From Thiothrix fructosivorans (GTDB taxonomy: Bacteria > Pseudomonadota > Gammaproteobacteria > Thiotrichales > Thiotrichaceae), in assembly GCF_017349355.1 (NCBI RefSeq), contig NZ_JAFMPM010000006.1:1364001-1428000 (forward strand): a stretch of DNA of 64,000 nt, written 5' to 3'. Made by a program: the position numbers and the translations under genes. This document shows, in pieces, positions 23,913 to 34,052 of the stretch. Below the pieces are notes generated by a model. The model was not told the DNA's origin. It saw only the letters and a program-made list of their open reading frames with translations, and made no database searches. How positions within the stretch are numbered: position 1 is the stretch's first letter; each line of letters begins with the position of its first letter.

Positions 23913-24527
23913 ATGTTTGGAATAAACCCAGTTGACCCACGCGCTATTAGTATGCCAATCGTTATTGAGCAATCGGCTCGCGGCGAACGCTCCTTTGACA
24001 TCTACTCGCGCTTACTGCGTGAGCGGATTATTTTCTGCGTGGGTGAAGTCGAAGATTACATGGCAAACCTCATTGTAGCGCAATTGCTGTTCCTCGAATC
24101 CGAAAACCCTGAGAAAGATATTCACATGTATATCAACTCGCCGGGTGGAGTGATTACCGCAGGCATGGCGATTTACGACACCATGAAATTCATCAAGCCA
24201 CAAGTCAGTACCTTGTGTATCGGTCAAGCGGCTAGTATGGGCGCGGTATTATTGGCAGCGGGTGAGAAAGGCAAGCGGTTTGCACTGCCTCATGCGCGTG
24301 TCATGATTCACCAGCCATCGGGCGGTTCGCGTGGGCAAGCCTCCGATATTGAAATCCAAGCGCGTGAAATTCTCAAAATGCGTGAGGTCTTAAATAAGGT
24401 ATTGGCGGGTCATACCGGACAAACGGTTGAACGTATTGAACAAGATACCGACCGTGATAATTTCATGGATGCGGTAACTGCCCGTGAATACGGTCTGATT
24501 GATGAAGTGATGACGGTGCGTACCTAG
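23913..24527 (+). CDS. clpP: ATP-dependent Clp protease proteolytic subunit
   Basis: 204 aa. Catalytic triad context: [11 protein letters not shown] (Ser), [11 protein letters not shown] (His), and the Asp in the following helix region. It forms the double-heptamer peptidase served by ClpX. It lies 28 nt after tig and is followed by a strong hairpin terminator at 24559-24588, so clpX needs its own promoter. Confidence 0.98.
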   Translation: MFGINPVDPRAISMPIVIEQSARGERSFDIYSRLLRERIIFCVGEVEDYMANLIVAQLLFLESENPEKDIHMYINSPGGVITAGMAIYDTMKFIKPQVSTLCIGQAASMGAVLLAAGEKGKRFALPHARVMIHQPSGGSRGQASDIEIQAREILKMREVLNKVLAGHTGQTVERIEQDTDRDNFMDAVTAREYGLIDEVMTVRT

Positions 24528-24558
24528 TCATTTGTATATGACTACACACCTTTTGTCA

Positions 24559-24588
24559 GAAAACAGCCTGTCTTTACAGGCTGTTTTC
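24559..24588 (+). terminator. Terminator after clpP
   Basis: 13-bp perfect stem GAAAACAGCCTGT with a CTTT loop; the right arm ends in TTTTC. It is nearly symmetric. Confidence 0.8.
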
Positions 24589-24649
24589 ACGTCTGGACAG
24601 GTGTTTTTAAGGAAAAGAAGCGTAAAATACTTGCGAAAGCCGAGTATTC

Positions 24650-24678
24650 TTGCCACAAGACAAGTTTATTAGAATAAT
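24650..24678 (+). promoter_or_regulatory. clpX sigma70-type promoter
   Basis: TTGCCA (24650-24655), 17-nt spacer, AATAAT (24673-24678). It lies 86 nt upstream of the clpX ATG, just ahead of the sigma32-like site. Confidence 0.5.
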
Positions 24679-24682
24679 GAAG

Positions 24683-24710
24683 CTTGAAAACACGCATACG
24701 GACACCATAG
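24683..24710 (+). promoter_or_regulatory. clpX sigma32-like heat-shock promoter
   Basis: CTTGAAA (perfect -35) at 24683-24689, 13-nt spacer, CACCATAG at 24703-24710 (close to CCCCATNT). This fits the heat-shock control known for clpX. Confidence 0.55.
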
Positions 24711-24764
24711 TCCTTTGGTTTACATCGTTGATGTGTCGGTTAGCGGCACAGGATAGAGGTTCTG

Positions 24765-26051
24765 ATGAGTAAAGATAGAAGAGGCGATCACGACAGCGGC
24801 AAACTGCTGTATTGCTCTTTCTGCGGAAAAAGCCAGCACGAAGTGCGTAAGTTGATCGCTGGCCCTTCGGTATTCATTTGCGATGAATGCGTCGATCTGT
24901 GTAACGACATCATTCAAGAGGAAATGCACACCGCGCCTGGGGCTGATGAACAATCTTCCCTGCCCACGCCGCGTGAGATCAAAGGCAATCTTGACGAATA
25001 CGTTATCGGTCAGGATTTAGCAAAACGGGTATTATCCGTTGCGGTTTACAACCACTACAAACGCTTATACAAAAAAAGCGGAGGCAAAGATGATGTCGAG
25101 CTGGCAAAAAGCAATATTTTGCTGATTGGCCCGACCGGTAGCGGTAAAACGTTGCTGGCAGAAACACTGGCACGCTTACTGAATGTACCGTTCACCATCG
25201 CCGACGCAACCACCCTGACTGAAGCCGGTTACGTGGGTGAAGATGTGGAAAACATCATCCAAAAGTTGCTGCAAAAATGCGATTACGATGTTGAAAAAGC
25301 CCAGACTGGGATTGTCTACATTGACGAAATCGACAAAATTTCTCGCAAAGCTGATAACCCCTCCATCACCCGTGATGTATCGGGCGAAGGCGTGCAGCAA
25401 GCGTTGTTGAAGTTGATCGAAGGCACGGTTGCCTCGGTACCACCACAAGGTGGGCGTAAGCACCCGCAGCAAGAATTCTTGCAAGTCGATACGCGCAATA
25501 TCTTGTTCATCGTCGGCGGCGCGTTCTCCGGCATGGATAAAGTGATCCGTCGCCGTACCGAAAAGGGCAGCATCGGTTTCTCTGCACAAGTGAAAGCACC
25601 GGATGAAAGTCGCAGTTTCGGCGAAGTCATCAAAGACATTGAAGCGGAAGACTTGGTGCATTACGGGCTGATTCCTGAATTTGTCGGGCGTTTGCCAGTG
25701 ATTGCCACGTTAGAAGAGCTGGATGAAACCGCACTGGTGCAAATCCTCACCGAGCCGCGTAATGCCTTGACCAAACAATACGGTAAATTGTTTGAGATGG
25801 AAGGTGCAGAGCTGGTGTTCCGTGATGACGCGCTACATTCCATTGCACGTAAAGCGATGGAGCGCAAGACAGGAGCACGTGGTTTGCGTTCCATTCTGGA
25901 AAAAATCTTGTTGGATACTATGTACGATCTGCCATCCGAGCAGAATGTCAGCAAGGTGGTGGTCGATGATTCCGTCGTCAAAGGCGAATCTCAGCCTTAC
26001 CTGATCTATGAAAATGTCGAGCCGCAGCAACAACTGGCTGCTGGCGAGTAA
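24765..26051 (+). CDS. clpX: ClpX ATPase
   Basis: 428 aa. The N-terminal zinc-binding domain ([12 protein letters not shown], then [11 protein letters not shown]) precedes the AAA+ module. It has Walker A GPTGSGKT near 125, Walker [11 protein letters not shown], the pore loop GYVGEDVE, and [11 protein letters not shown]. It unfolds substrates and feeds them to ClpP. It is the third gene of the tig-clpP-clpX-lon chain, read from the promoters at 24650-24710. Confidence 0.98.
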   Translation: MSKDRRGDHDSGKLLYCSFCGKSQHEVRKLIAGPSVFICDECVDLCNDIIQEEMHTAPGADEQSSLPTPREIKGNLDEYVIGQDLAKRVLSVAVYNHYKRLYKKSGGKDDVELAKSNILLIGPTGSGKTLLAETLARLLNVPFTIADATTLTEAGYVGEDVENIIQKLLQKCDYDVEKAQTGIVYIDEIDKISRKADNPSITRDVSGEGVQQALLKLIEGTVASVPPQGGRKHPQQEFLQVDTRNILFIVGGAFSGMDKVIRRRTEKGSIGFSAQVKAPDESRSFGEVIKDIEAEDLVHYGLIPEFVGRLPVIATLEELDETALVQILTEPRNALTKQYGKLFEMEGAELVFRDDALHSIARKAMERKTGARGLRSILEKILLDTMYDLPSEQNVSKVVVDDSVVKGESQPYLIYENVEPQQQLAAGE

Positions 26052-26122
26052 ACATTTGTTGGCGTGTCGGGGCATTCTGCTTCGGCACGCAACCCTCTTA
26101 TCTGCCACAGTGAGTACTTATT

Positions 26123-28543
26123 ATGGCTGAATCTATCATCGTCCCCGTTTTACCGTTGCGTGATGTGGTGGTGTATCCCCACATGGTGATCCCCTTGTTT
26201 GTGGGACGCAACAAATCCATTCAGGCGCTGGATATGGCTATGGATAGCAACAAGCAAATTTTGCTGGTTGCGCAAAAAAGTGCTGAGGTGGATGCGCCCG
26301 ATTTAGAGGATGTGCATACGATGGGTACGTTGGCGACCATCCTGCAATTGCTGAAGCTGCCCGATGGTACGCTGAAAGTGTTGGTGGAAGGTCTAGAACG
26401 TGCTGAAATCATTGCGATCGACAATGCCGGTGATTTTTCAGCCGCTCGCGTCAAAGTCTGTGCATCGGTTTCCGGTGATACCCGCAAAATTGATGTCTTA
26501 AGTCGCTCACTGGTTAGCTTGTTTGAGCAATACGTCAAGCTGAATAAAAAAGTCCCACCAGAAATCCTGTCTTCTTTATCAAGCATTGATGATCCCGTCC
26601 GTTTAGCTGACACCATTGCGGCACACCTAGGTCTGAAAATTGCCGAAAAGCAAAAAATTCTGGAAATGTTGGATGTCGAAGAACGCATTCACTACCTGAT
26701 GGAATTGGTGGAAGGTGAAATTGATCTTTTGCAGGTCGAAAAGAAAATTCGTGGGCGCGTGAAACAGCAAATGGAACGCAGCCAGCGCGAGTATTACCTC
26801 AACGAGCAAATCAAAGCCATCCAGAAAGAACTGGGTGAAATGGATGATGCTGCGCCGAATGAAATGGAAGAATTGCTGCGTAAAGTCGAAGCAGCCGGTA
26901 TGCCTAAAGAAGCTAAAGACAAAGCCGACGCAGAGTTGAAAAAACTCAAAATGATGTCGCCGATGTCAGCGGAAGCGACCGTGGTACGCAACTACATCGA
27001 TGCATTGGCTAACTTGCCGTGGAAGAAAAAATCCAAAGTTAATAATAACTTGCCTGATGCTGAAAAGGTGCTCAACGAAGACCATTACGGCTTGGAAGAG
27101 GTGAAAGAACGCATTCTCGAATTCCTTGCAGTGCAACAGCGCGTCAAAAAGATCAAAGGGCCGATTCTGTGTTTGGTAGGGCCACCGGGTGTGGGGAAAA
27201 CCTCCTTAGGGCAATCCATTGCACGTGCTACTGGGCGGAAATTTACACGGATGGCACTGGGCGGGGTACGCGATGAAGCCGAAATTCGTGGGCATCGCCG
27301 CACATACATCGGTTCCTTGCCGGGCAAAATTCTCCAGAATTTGACCAAAGTGGGCACACGCAACCCACTGTTCTTGCTGGATGAAATCGACAAAATGGCC
27401 ACGGATTTTCGCGGTGATCCATCATCGGCGTTGTTAGAAGTGCTTGATCCTGAACAGAACAATACCTTCGCCGATCATTACATGGAGGTGGATTTCGACC
27501 TGTCCGATGTCATGTTTGTGGCAACCTCCAACAGTATGCGGATTCCGGGACCCTTATTGGATCGGATGGAAGTTATTCATATCCCCGGTTATACCGAAGA
27601 TGAGAAGCTCAGCATTGCTAAAAACTACCTGATTCCCAAGCAGCTTAAAAACAACGGGCTGAAAAAAGGTGAGTTGACCATCAGTGACAGTGCGGTGATG
27701 GATATTATTCGTCATTACACCCGCGAGGCAGGGGTACGTAATGTCGATCGTGAAATTTCCAAACTGTGCCGTAAAGCGGTCAAAGACCATTTGTTGAGCG
27801 ACAAGAAAAAAACCTCGATTACCCCGCGTAATATTGAGAAATACCTTGGCGTGAAACGTTTTGACTATGGGCGTGCGGATAAAGTTAACCAAGTCGGTCA
27901 AGTCACTGGCTTGGCGTGGACATCGGTGGGCGGTGACTTGCTGACCATTGAAAGTGCGTTGCTGCCCGGTAATGGCATGATCAAAAGCACCGGACGCCTC
28001 GGCGAAGTCATGAAGGAATCCATCCATGCAGCGGAAACCGTCGTGAAAAGCCGTGCTCGGAGCTTAGGCATTACCCGTAAGTCTTTGCGTAAAAACAATG
28101 TGCATATTCACGTACCAGAAGGTGCAACGCCGAAAGATGGTCCTAGCGCCGGTATTGGCATGGTAACGGCGATGGTATCCGCCATGACACGGATTCCAGT
28201 TCGCGCTGATGTGGCGATGACAGGTGAAATCACCTTGCGTGGTGAAGTGTTGCCCATTGGTGGTTTGAAAGAAAAGTTGCTGGCGGCGCACCGTGGTGGG
28301 ATTAAGTTGGTGCTGATTCCAAAAGAAAACGAGAAGGATCTCGCTGAAGTACCCGATAATGTCAAAAAAGGGCTGGAAATTCGTCCGGTTAAGTGGATTG
28401 ATGAGGTCTTGGGTTTGGCATTAGAGCACCCTCCCATTCCGTTGGCGGATGATGAAGATTTGGATGATGATGCCGACAATCCAGTGGCTGCCCCGGCTGT
28501 GGTTGTTGAGGAAGAGGACGCTAATCCTGCTAGACCACATTAA
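26123..28543 (+). CDS. lon: Lon protease
   Basis: 806 aa. The N-terminal LAN domain starts [20 protein letters not shown]. The AAA+ domain has [19 protein letters not shown], and the C-terminal Ser/Lys protease has [11 protein letters not shown] (catalytic Ser). An acidic tail ([11 protein letters not shown]) ends the protein. It degrades misfolded and regulatory proteins. No strong promoter was found in the 71-bp gap after clpX, so co-transcription with clpX is likely. Confidence 0.98.
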   Translation: MAESIIVPVLPLRDVVVYPHMVIPLFVGRNKSIQALDMAMDSNKQILLVAQKSAEVDAPDLEDVHTMGTLATILQLLKLPDGTLKVLVEGLERAEIIAIDNAGDFSAARVKVCASVSGDTRKIDVLSRSLVSLFEQYVKLNKKVPPEILSSLSSIDDPVRLADTIAAHLGLKIAEKQKILEMLDVEERIHYLMELVEGEIDLLQVEKKIRGRVKQQMERSQREYYLNEQIKAIQKELGEMDDAAPNEMEELLRKVEAAGMPKEAKDKADAELKKLKMMSPMSAEATVVRNYIDALANLPWKKKSKVNNNLPDAEKVLNEDHYGLEEVKERILEFLAVQQRVKKIKGPILCLVGPPGVGKTSLGQSIARATGRKFTRMALGGVRDEAEIRGHRRTYIGSLPGKILQNLTKVGTRNPLFLLDEIDKMATDFRGDPSSALLEVLDPEQNNTFADHYMEVDFDLSDVMFVATSNSMRIPGPLLDRMEVIHIPGYTEDEKLSIAKNYLIPKQLKNNGLKKGELTISDSAVMDIIRHYTREAGVRNVDREISKLCRKAVKDHLLSDKKKTSITPRNIEKYLGVKRFDYGRADKVNQVGQVTGLAWTSVGGDLLTIESALLPGNGMIKSTGRLGEVMKESIHAAETVVKSRARSLGITRKSLRKNNVHIHVPEGATPKDGPSAGIGMVTAMVSAMTRIPVRADVAMTGEITLRGEVLPIGGLKEKLLAAHRGGIKLVLIPKENEKDLAEVPDNVKKGLEIRPVKWIDEVLGLALEHPPIPLADDEDLDDDADNPVAAPAVVVEEEDANPARPH

Positions 28544-28558
28544 ATAGGTTGTCTGATG

Positions 28559-28590
28559 GGCTTCAAATGCTTCTATGCGTTTGAAGTCCG
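28559..28590 (+). terminator. Hairpin after lon
   Basis: The arms CTTCAAATGC and GCGTTTGAAG pair with one G-T. No clean T-run follows (TCATTTTG), so termination may be partial. Confidence 0.45.
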
Positions 28591-28598
28591 TCATTTTG

Positions 28599-28628
28599 TT
28601 GACATATTTTAGATGTCGCTGGTATAAC
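28599..28628 (+). promoter_or_regulatory. hupB promoter
   Basis: TTGACA (28599-28604), 18-nt spacer, TATAAC (28623-28628), about 90 nt before the hupB ATG. A perfect TATAAT at 28693 has no -35 partner and would leave too short a leader. Confidence 0.6.
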
Positions 28629-28719
28629 TGTCAGGCGTATACGCATGGGTGGCTCTGCTGACAGATGTGGCAGGAGTGTTTCGGTTTTCCCCTATAATGA
28701 ATTCATAAGGAAAGTTTCT

Positions 28720-28992
28720 ATGAATAAATCAGAATTGATTGATGCAGTGGCAGAGAAGTCCGGTTTGACCAAAGCCGACACGGATCGTGCATTCAAAGCG
28801 TTCGTTGAAGTCATCAGTGATTCAATGAAAAATGGCGACCAAGTTGCTCTGGTTGGCTTCGGAACGTTCCTCGTGCGTGAGCGTCAAGCACGTTCTGGTC
28901 GTAATCCACGCACCGGAGAAACAATTTCTATCGCTTCTGCGAAAATTCCTTCATTTAAAGCTGGTAAAGCGCTTAAAGATGCTGTAAATTAG
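28720..28992 (+). CDS. hupB: DNA-binding protein HU-beta
   Basis: 90 aa from the ATG at 28720 with AAGGA 8 nt upstream; the longer in-frame extension has no ribosome site. The HU signature [22 protein letters not shown] is intact, with the Pro-tipped DNA-bending arm. It compacts and bends DNA. The first tRNA starts 18 nt after the stop, so HU and tRNA-Val probably share a transcript. Confidence 0.97.
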   Translation: MNKSELIDAVAEKSGLTKADTDRAFKAFVEVISDSMKNGDQVALVGFGTFLVRERQARSGRNPRTGETISIASAKIPSFKAGKALKDAVN

Positions 28993-29010
28993 CGACCTCA
29001 GATGAACGAC

Positions 29011-29086
29011 GGGTAGTTAGCTCAGTTGGTAGAGCGTCGCCCTTACAAGGCGAATGTCGGGGGTTCGAGCCCCTCACTACCCACCA
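29011..29086 (+). tRNA. tRNA-Val (TAC)
   Basis: 76 nt with encoded CCA. Acceptor GGGTAGT/ACTACCC; anticodon loop CTTACAA gives TAC. Confidence 0.97.
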
Positions 29087-29107
29087 TCTTCATCTAAGCT
29101 TTATCGC

Positions 29108-29184
29108 GGAGCGGTAGTTCAGTTGGTTAGAATACCGGCCTGTCACGCCGGGGGTCGCGGGTTCGAGTCCCGTCCGCTCCGCCA
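29108..29184 (+). tRNA. tRNA-Asp (GTC), copy 1
   Basis: 77 nt with encoded CCA. Acceptor GGAGCGG/CCGCTCC; anticodon loop CTGTCAC gives GTC. It is followed by the terminator at 29193-29222. Confidence 0.97.
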
Positions 29185-29192
29185 ACTATTTA

Positions 29193-29222
29193 AAAAAGGA
29201 TGCTCAAGCAGCATCCTTTTTG
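29193..29222 (+). terminator. Terminator between the two tRNA-Asp genes
   Basis: GGATGCT-5 nt-AGCATCC flanked by an A-run and a T-run; classic intrinsic terminator, possibly bidirectional. The second tRNA-Asp therefore needs separate transcription or read-through. Confidence 0.85.
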
Positions 29223-29254
29223 TTTCTCTTTCAAGTTGTTTTCAACAACATCGC

Positions 29255-29331
29255 GGAGCGGTAGTTCAGTTGGTTAGAATACCGGCCTGTCACGCCGGGG
29301 GTCGCGGGTTCGAGTCCCGTCCGCTCCGCCA
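29255..29331 (+). tRNA. tRNA-Asp (GTC), copy 2
   Basis: Identical to copy 1 over all 77 nt, with a few shared 5' flanking bases (TCGC). A local duplication that sits behind a terminator. Confidence 0.97.
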
Positions 29332-29443
29332 ACTTTTTCCATTTCATCCCCCCTTCTCTTCCTGTATGATGCGTTGCTACGCGCGTGGGGCGTGCGTATT
29401 AAACGTTCATCAATCAACATTACACACAAAAACGTAAAAGACC

Positions 29444-31324
29444 ATGCTGCAATCAATTCATGACAAAGCCAAAGGCTGGATCGCCTACACTATCGTCGGC
29501 GTTATCGTTGTTCCGTTCGCACTGACTGGGATCTATGATTACTTGCAAGGGGGCGGTAATACGTCGGCTGCGGTTGTCAATGGCGAAGAAGTTCCGGTGC
29601 AAGCCGTGCAAAACGCCTTGTTGCAAATGAAGCAACAATTTGGCGGACAATTACCTGAAGGTATGGATGCGGCGTTAAAAGGCAATGCGCTCGATTCCGT
29701 GGTGAGCCAAACGCTAATCCAGCAAAAAATCCGCGATGGTGGCTACCGTGCTAGCAATCAAGAAGTGGCTGATGCTATCGCTAAGATTGAGGTTTTCCAA
29801 AAAGACGGTAAGTTTGATCAAGCGACTTACGAAAACTTTTTGAAAATGCAGCGCCGCAATCCTGCCGAGTTTGAAGCACAAGTTCGCGCTGATTTGACAC
29901 AACAGCAATTGCGTGGCGCTGTCGTCGGTACCGCTTTCCTACCAAAAGCCGAAGCAGAACAATACCAAGCCTTACGCAATCAGCAACGGGATGTGGAAGT
30001 TTTCACACTCAAAATGGCTGATCTGCAAGCACAAGTACAGATCACGGATGACCAAATTGCCAAGCATTACGAGCAGAATAAAGCGTCCTACATGACGGAT
30101 GAGCGGGCGCAATTAGCCTATCTCGAACTCAAACGCGATGATTTGGCGGCAAGCGTTACCGTTGATGACGCCACCTTGAAGACGTGGTTTGAAGACAAAG
30201 CGGATCAGTATGCGCAACCCGAAGAGCGTATCGCGAGCCATATTCTAGTTGGGGTGGAAGATCCTGCAAAAGATGCCGATGCTAAAAAACGTATTGATGC
30301 GCTATATGCTGAAATTCAAGCCGGTACGCGTACTTTTGAAGCGATTGCGCGTGCTGATTCCGACGATAAAATTGCGGCGGAAAAAGACGGTCAAATGGGC
30401 GCTATCGTCGCAGGCGATTGGGGTGCTGAATTTGAAAAAGCCGTGTTTGCTTTGAAAGCGGGTGAAACGTCTGCTCCTGTCAAAACCGAAGCGGGTTACG
30501 AAATTATTCGTGTGACGGAAATCAAGCCAGCTAAGCCTAAAACCTTTGAAGAAGCCAAAGCGACGGTGGAAGCAGATTACCGTAAAGAACAGGCAGAACA
30601 GGCGTTTGCGGATAAAAGCGAAGCGCTAGGACGCATTGCTTACGAACAGGACGGCGATTTAGCGCCAGCAGCTAAAGAAGTCGGCTTGAATGTGCAGCAA
30701 TTGGACTGGATTACGCCGGTACAAGGGCAGGGCATTGCAACAAATGATAAAGTCCGTGCGGCTGCGTTCAGCGAAGATGTGTTGAAGTCGGGTAAAAACT
30801 CCGAAGTAGTAGAGTTGGATGATGGCACAGCCGTCGTATTGCGTGTGGTTAAGCAGGAGGCGGCGACACAAAAGCCGTTAGAAACCGTGCGTGAAGAGGT
30901 ACGTGCCACGTTGTTGGCGCAGGAAGCCCGCAAACTTACCACGCAAAAAGGTGAAGAGTTGCTGAAAAAGCTGACTGAAGCACAAGCATGGTCAGCCTTA
31001 ACTGCGTCTGGTTTAGGCGCTGAAACTGCTATCGAGAAGCCCGGTATGATCGGGCGCAGTGACGCTAAACTCGCGCCGGAAGTGTTGGATAAAGCTTTTG
31101 CCTTGGCGCACCCCGCCGCAGGCAAGTTAACATGGGGCAGTGTGCCGCTTGCTAATGGCGATTACGCGGTGGTTGCGCTGAAAGCGGTTAAAGCCGGTGA
31201 TGCGACCATCAAAGCGGATGCTGGTACGGCAGATAGTCAAAGTACGGGTTCGCGTGAACTGGAAGCCTTCATGAAAGGCTTGCGTGAAGCCGCTAAAGTT
31301 GAAACACATATTGAGAATTTGTAA
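29444..31324 (+). CDS. ppiD: PpiD periplasmic folding factor
   Basis: 626 aa. One N-terminal membrane anchor (GWIAYTIVGVIVVPFALTGI, residues 12-31) is followed by SurA-like chaperone regions (EEVPVQAVQNALLQMKQQF) and one parvulin domain at about 262-360 (ERIASHILVGVEDPA to GYEIIRVTEI). PpiD attends proteins leaving the SecYEG channel. Position after hupB is conserved in gammaproteobacteria. Confidence 0.93.
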   Translation: MLQSIHDKAKGWIAYTIVGVIVVPFALTGIYDYLQGGGNTSAAVVNGEEVPVQAVQNALLQMKQQFGGQLPEGMDAALKGNALDSVVSQTLIQQKIRDGGYRASNQEVADAIAKIEVFQKDGKFDQATYENFLKMQRRNPAEFEAQVRADLTQQQLRGAVVGTAFLPKAEAEQYQALRNQQRDVEVFTLKMADLQAQVQITDDQIAKHYEQNKASYMTDERAQLAYLELKRDDLAASVTVDDATLKTWFEDKADQYAQPEERIASHILVGVEDPAKDADAKKRIDALYAEIQAGTRTFEAIARADSDDKIAAEKDGQMGAIVAGDWGAEFEKAVFALKAGETSAPVKTEAGYEIIRVTEIKPAKPKTFEEAKATVEADYRKEQAEQAFADKSEALGRIAYEQDGDLAPAAKEVGLNVQQLDWITPVQGQGIATNDKVRAAAFSEDVLKSGKNSEVVELDDGTAVVLRVVKQEAATQKPLETVREEVRATLLAQEARKLTTQKGEELLKKLTEAQAWSALTASGLGAETAIEKPGMIGRSDAKLAPEVLDKAFALAHPAAGKLTWGSVPLANGDYAVVALKAVKAGDATIKADAGTADSQSTGSRELEAFMKGLREAAKVETHIENL

Positions 31325-31333
31325 AGCAGGTAC

Positions 31334-32617
31334 ATGAAAGTCCATCTGAAAGCATTAGGCTGCCGCCTCAATGAGGCGGAATTAGAACAGTGGTCGCAGC
31401 AATTCCGCGCAGGTGGGCATGACATTGTGCCGAATGCGCCGGATGCTGATGTACTTGTCCTCAATACCTGTGCTGTTACGCATGAGGCGTCAGGCAAGTC
31501 CCGCCGTCTCATGCACCGCCTTTACCGTGAAAACCCTGCCGCCAAATTGGTGGTCAGCGGTTGTTACGCCAGCTTGCAGGCCGAAGAAGTCGCGCAAACC
31601 TTGGGCGTGGATTTGGTTGTCCCCAATACCGAAAAAGACCAATTGCCGCAAACAGTGATGCAGCGTTTTGCATTGCCGATCATGCCCGCGATTGCGACTG
31701 AACCCGGTGAAGCACCGCTGTTTATTCGTGGGCGGCATCGTGCTTTCATCAAAATTCAGGATGGTTGCCGCTATCGCTGCACGTTTTGCATTGTGACGGT
31801 AGCACGTGGCGATGAGCGTAGTCGCATCGAGGCGGAGATTATTGCGGAAATTAACACGCTGCATCAGCAGGGTATCCAAGAAATCGTCTTAGCGGGCGTG
31901 CATGTGGGCGGTTATGGCAGCGACACTGGCACGTCCTTGTATGCGCTGGTGCAGGCGATTTTACGGGAAACCGATATTCCGCGCATTCGTTTTGCCTCGG
32001 TTGAACCGTGGGATTTGCCGGAGGATTTTTTCGCGCTGTTTAGCAATGCGCGTTTAATGCCGCACATGCATTTTCCCTTGCAAAGTGGTGCTGATTCCGT
32101 GCTGAGACGTATGGCTCGGCGGTGCAAAACCACTGAATTTGCTGCATTAGTCGCGGAAGCGCGGCGCAGCGTGCCGGGTTTCAATGTGACCACCGATATT
32201 ATTGTGGGTTTCCCCGGTGAAACGGATGAAGAATGGGCGCAAACCTTGGATTACGTTGAGTCGGTTGGTTTTGGGCACATGCACATTTTCACGTATTCGA
32301 TGCGTGAAGGCACGAAAGCGGCGCGTTTGCCCGATCAAGTCAGCGATGCCGTAAAAAAATCTCGTAGCCAAACCTTACACACTCTCGGTGAGCGTTTAAA
32401 GCACACCTGGCTGCAACAGCAATGTGGTCAAACTGTGCCGGTTTTATGGGAATACGGGCGTGCCAGTGACGATGGGCAGCGCATCTATACCGGTTATACC
32501 CCTAACTACTGCAAAGTCAGGGTCACTGTCGCAGATAATACCCCGTTGGAAAACACCATCAGAGCAACCCGCTTGCTGGGGGTGGATGACGATGCGGTAC
32601 TTGATGGGAGTTTGTGA
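31334..32617 (+). CDS. mtaB: tRNA t6A37 methylthiotransferase MtaB
   Basis: 427 aa. UPF0004 domain cysteines in NTCAVTHEASGKSRR and VVSGCYAS; radical-SAM CxxxCxxC in GCRYRCTFCIVTVARG near 146-153; TRAM-like C-terminus. The opening VHLKALGCRLNEAELEQW is typical of MtaB, not MiaB or RimO. It makes ms2t6A at position 37 of ANN-decoding tRNAs. It starts 9 nt after ppiD. Confidence 0.93.
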   Translation: MKVHLKALGCRLNEAELEQWSQQFRAGGHDIVPNAPDADVLVLNTCAVTHEASGKSRRLMHRLYRENPAAKLVVSGCYASLQAEEVAQTLGVDLVVPNTEKDQLPQTVMQRFALPIMPAIATEPGEAPLFIRGRHRAFIKIQDGCRYRCTFCIVTVARGDERSRIEAEIIAEINTLHQQGIQEIVLAGVHVGGYGSDTGTSLYALVQAILRETDIPRIRFASVEPWDLPEDFFALFSNARLMPHMHFPLQSGADSVLRRMARRCKTTEFAALVAEARRSVPGFNVTTDIIVGFPGETDEEWAQTLDYVESVGFGHMHIFTYSMREGTKAARLPDQVSDAVKKSRSQTLHTLGERLKHTWLQQQCGQTVPVLWEYGRASDDGQRIYTGYTPNYCKVRVTVADNTPLENTIRATRLLGVDDDAVLDGSL

Positions 32618-32620
32618 GCC

Positions 32621-33214
32621 ATGAATGCGAAACGCTGGTTGCTTGGGGTGTATTTATTGGTGATGAGCATGTGCTTATCCGGTTGTATTTTTTCATCGGA
32701 ATCACAGCAAGCCCGCGAAGTAACCAATACATTCTGGCAAGCCGTCTTGAATGCTGACATGGAGACTGCTAAAGATCTCACTACGTGGGAAAGTGCGCAA
32801 TATTTGCAATTCCTCAGCAGCAAAAGCCTTGCCGCGAAGCGTTTTGAAACGGGGGAAATCAAGATCGACGGCACAACGGCTGAAGTTGCTACCTTATTGT
32901 ATGGTGGTGAAAAAGGCGATATGGAAATTCCGGTGCGTACCATTCTGATCCGTAATAAAGATGCGTGGCAAGTCGACGTGCAAAAAACGCTGGGGTCGAT
33001 GGTGAGTGGTGCAATGGATGCTGTCGTCGATCAATTAAACATCTTCATGGAAAATGGTTTGAAAGACCTTGATCGCGCCTTAGCCGATAGCGTGAATGAA
33101 TTAAATCAGAGCCTCAAACAAGGTGTCGATCAGTTAAAGAAAGATCTGGCTACACCACCCACTGCACCTCTAGCGCCCGCCTCACCCCCACCGTCTAGCG
33201 GCTCGGTCATTTAA
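32621..33214 (+). CDS. Lipoprotein of unknown function
   Basis: 197 aa. Signal peptide with lipobox LSGC (Cys near 22). The body (TNTFWQAVLNADMETAKDLTTWES) resembles DUF4878/NTF2-like folds that follow lipoprotein signals. A helical stretch (LNELNQSLKQGVDQLKKDL) and a Pro-rich tail end it. Co-transcribed with mtaB (3-nt gap). Probable envelope protein, role unknown. Confidence 0.8.
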   Translation: MNAKRWLLGVYLLVMSMCLSGCIFSSESQQAREVTNTFWQAVLNADMETAKDLTTWESAQYLQFLSSKSLAAKRFETGEIKIDGTTAEVATLLYGGEKGDMEIPVRTILIRNKDAWQVDVQKTLGSMVSGAMDAVVDQLNIFMENGLKDLDRALADSVNELNQSLKQGVDQLKKDLATPPTAPLAPASPPPSSGSVI

Positions 33215-33231
33215 GATTATATTTTAAGCAA

Positions 33232-33260
33232 AAAGCCGACTTCTCTGGCGGCTTTGTTTA
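33232..33260 (+). terminator. Terminator after the lipoprotein gene
   Basis: AAAGCCG-10 nt-CGGCTTT followed by GTTTATTTAT. It ends the ppiD-mtaB-lipoprotein unit. Confidence 0.65.
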
Positions 33261-33420
33261 TTTATATTGCATTCACTCGCTATCTAGGTTTATATAAGCC
33301 CTATGTCCGTATACAGGTAAAAACTACCGTTTTGTCAGTGAGTTACTGGCATAAAAATAAAGAGATGTTATGTTGGCATCACGCTGTTGCGAATAGTCAG
33401 ATCAACGAAGTGGAAGCCCC

Positions 33421-34050
33421 ATGCCAAAATTAGTCATCAAGCAAGACCTACCTAAATCTTCTTTGCAAGACAAGTTAGAAAGCGTGTTGCGGGTTGCTTT
33501 GCCCGTTTTATTGTTTGGGATTGCCGCCGTTGCTGCATTATCACTCTATCTCAATCGCGAACCCAGTGTTTCTTCAGAAGTCATGGTGGATGAAGTGGGG
33601 CAAGCGCTCAAACTACCCGTGAGCTATACGCAACAAGAAACCCACTTAGCCAGTTTGCAACATACGTTTGAGGTACAGGAAAAAAATGCGTTAGCAAGCT
33701 ATGACGAACATTCCAGTTTGGTGGCTAAAGCCGATGCTATTTTGCAGCAACTTGCCACGTTAGATGGGTTAATCGTCGACCTCGATATTGATGCACACAG
33801 CAAGCAAACCTTACTCACCCGTCACCAATATCAGAAGGATTATTGGGAGGCAAAACGCGTCTTCCATAATTTACGTTTGGCACGTTTTAATAGTCCAGTA
33901 CCTGCGGCTGCGCCCGTTGTGCAGGCGGAGAAAGTTGAGACAGCAGCGGCAGAATCGACTGAACCTGCGCCTAAAGTTGAGCTACCTGCGGATTTTTGCC
34001 CACTATTTGGCCCTGGTGCAGCCGCTTGTAAGCCGGATAAGAAGCCGTAG
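33421..34050 (+). CDS. Single-pass inner-membrane protein, unknown
   Basis: 209 aa. A short cytoplasmic N-terminus, then a membrane helix VLRVALPVLLFGIAAVAALSLY at about 23-44. The periplasmic part is a helical stalk (QQETHLASLQHTFEVQEKNAL) and an Ala/Pro/Glu-rich linker. Two Cys lie near the end (FCPLFGPGAAACKP), possibly a disulfide. No family is recognised. Confidence 0.7.
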   Translation: MPKLVIKQDLPKSSLQDKLESVLRVALPVLLFGIAAVAALSLYLNREPSVSSEVMVDEVGQALKLPVSYTQQETHLASLQHTFEVQEKNALASYDEHSSLVAKADAILQQLATLDGLIVDLDIDAHSKQTLLTRHQYQKDYWEAKRVFHNLRLARFNSPVPAAAPVVQAEKVETAAAESTEPAPKVELPADFCPLFGPGAAACKPDKKP

Positions 34051-34052
34051 GC

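Noticed and set aside
28693-28698. TATAAT as the hupB promoter
   Set aside because: No -35 partner at 16-18 nt, and transcription would start at the ribosome site; TTGACA-18-TATAAC at 28599-28628 is better.
29054-29437. 127-codon plus-strand frame over the tRNA-Val/tRNA-Asp genes
   Set aside because: It repeats a peptide because it reads through two identical tRNA genes; not a real protein.
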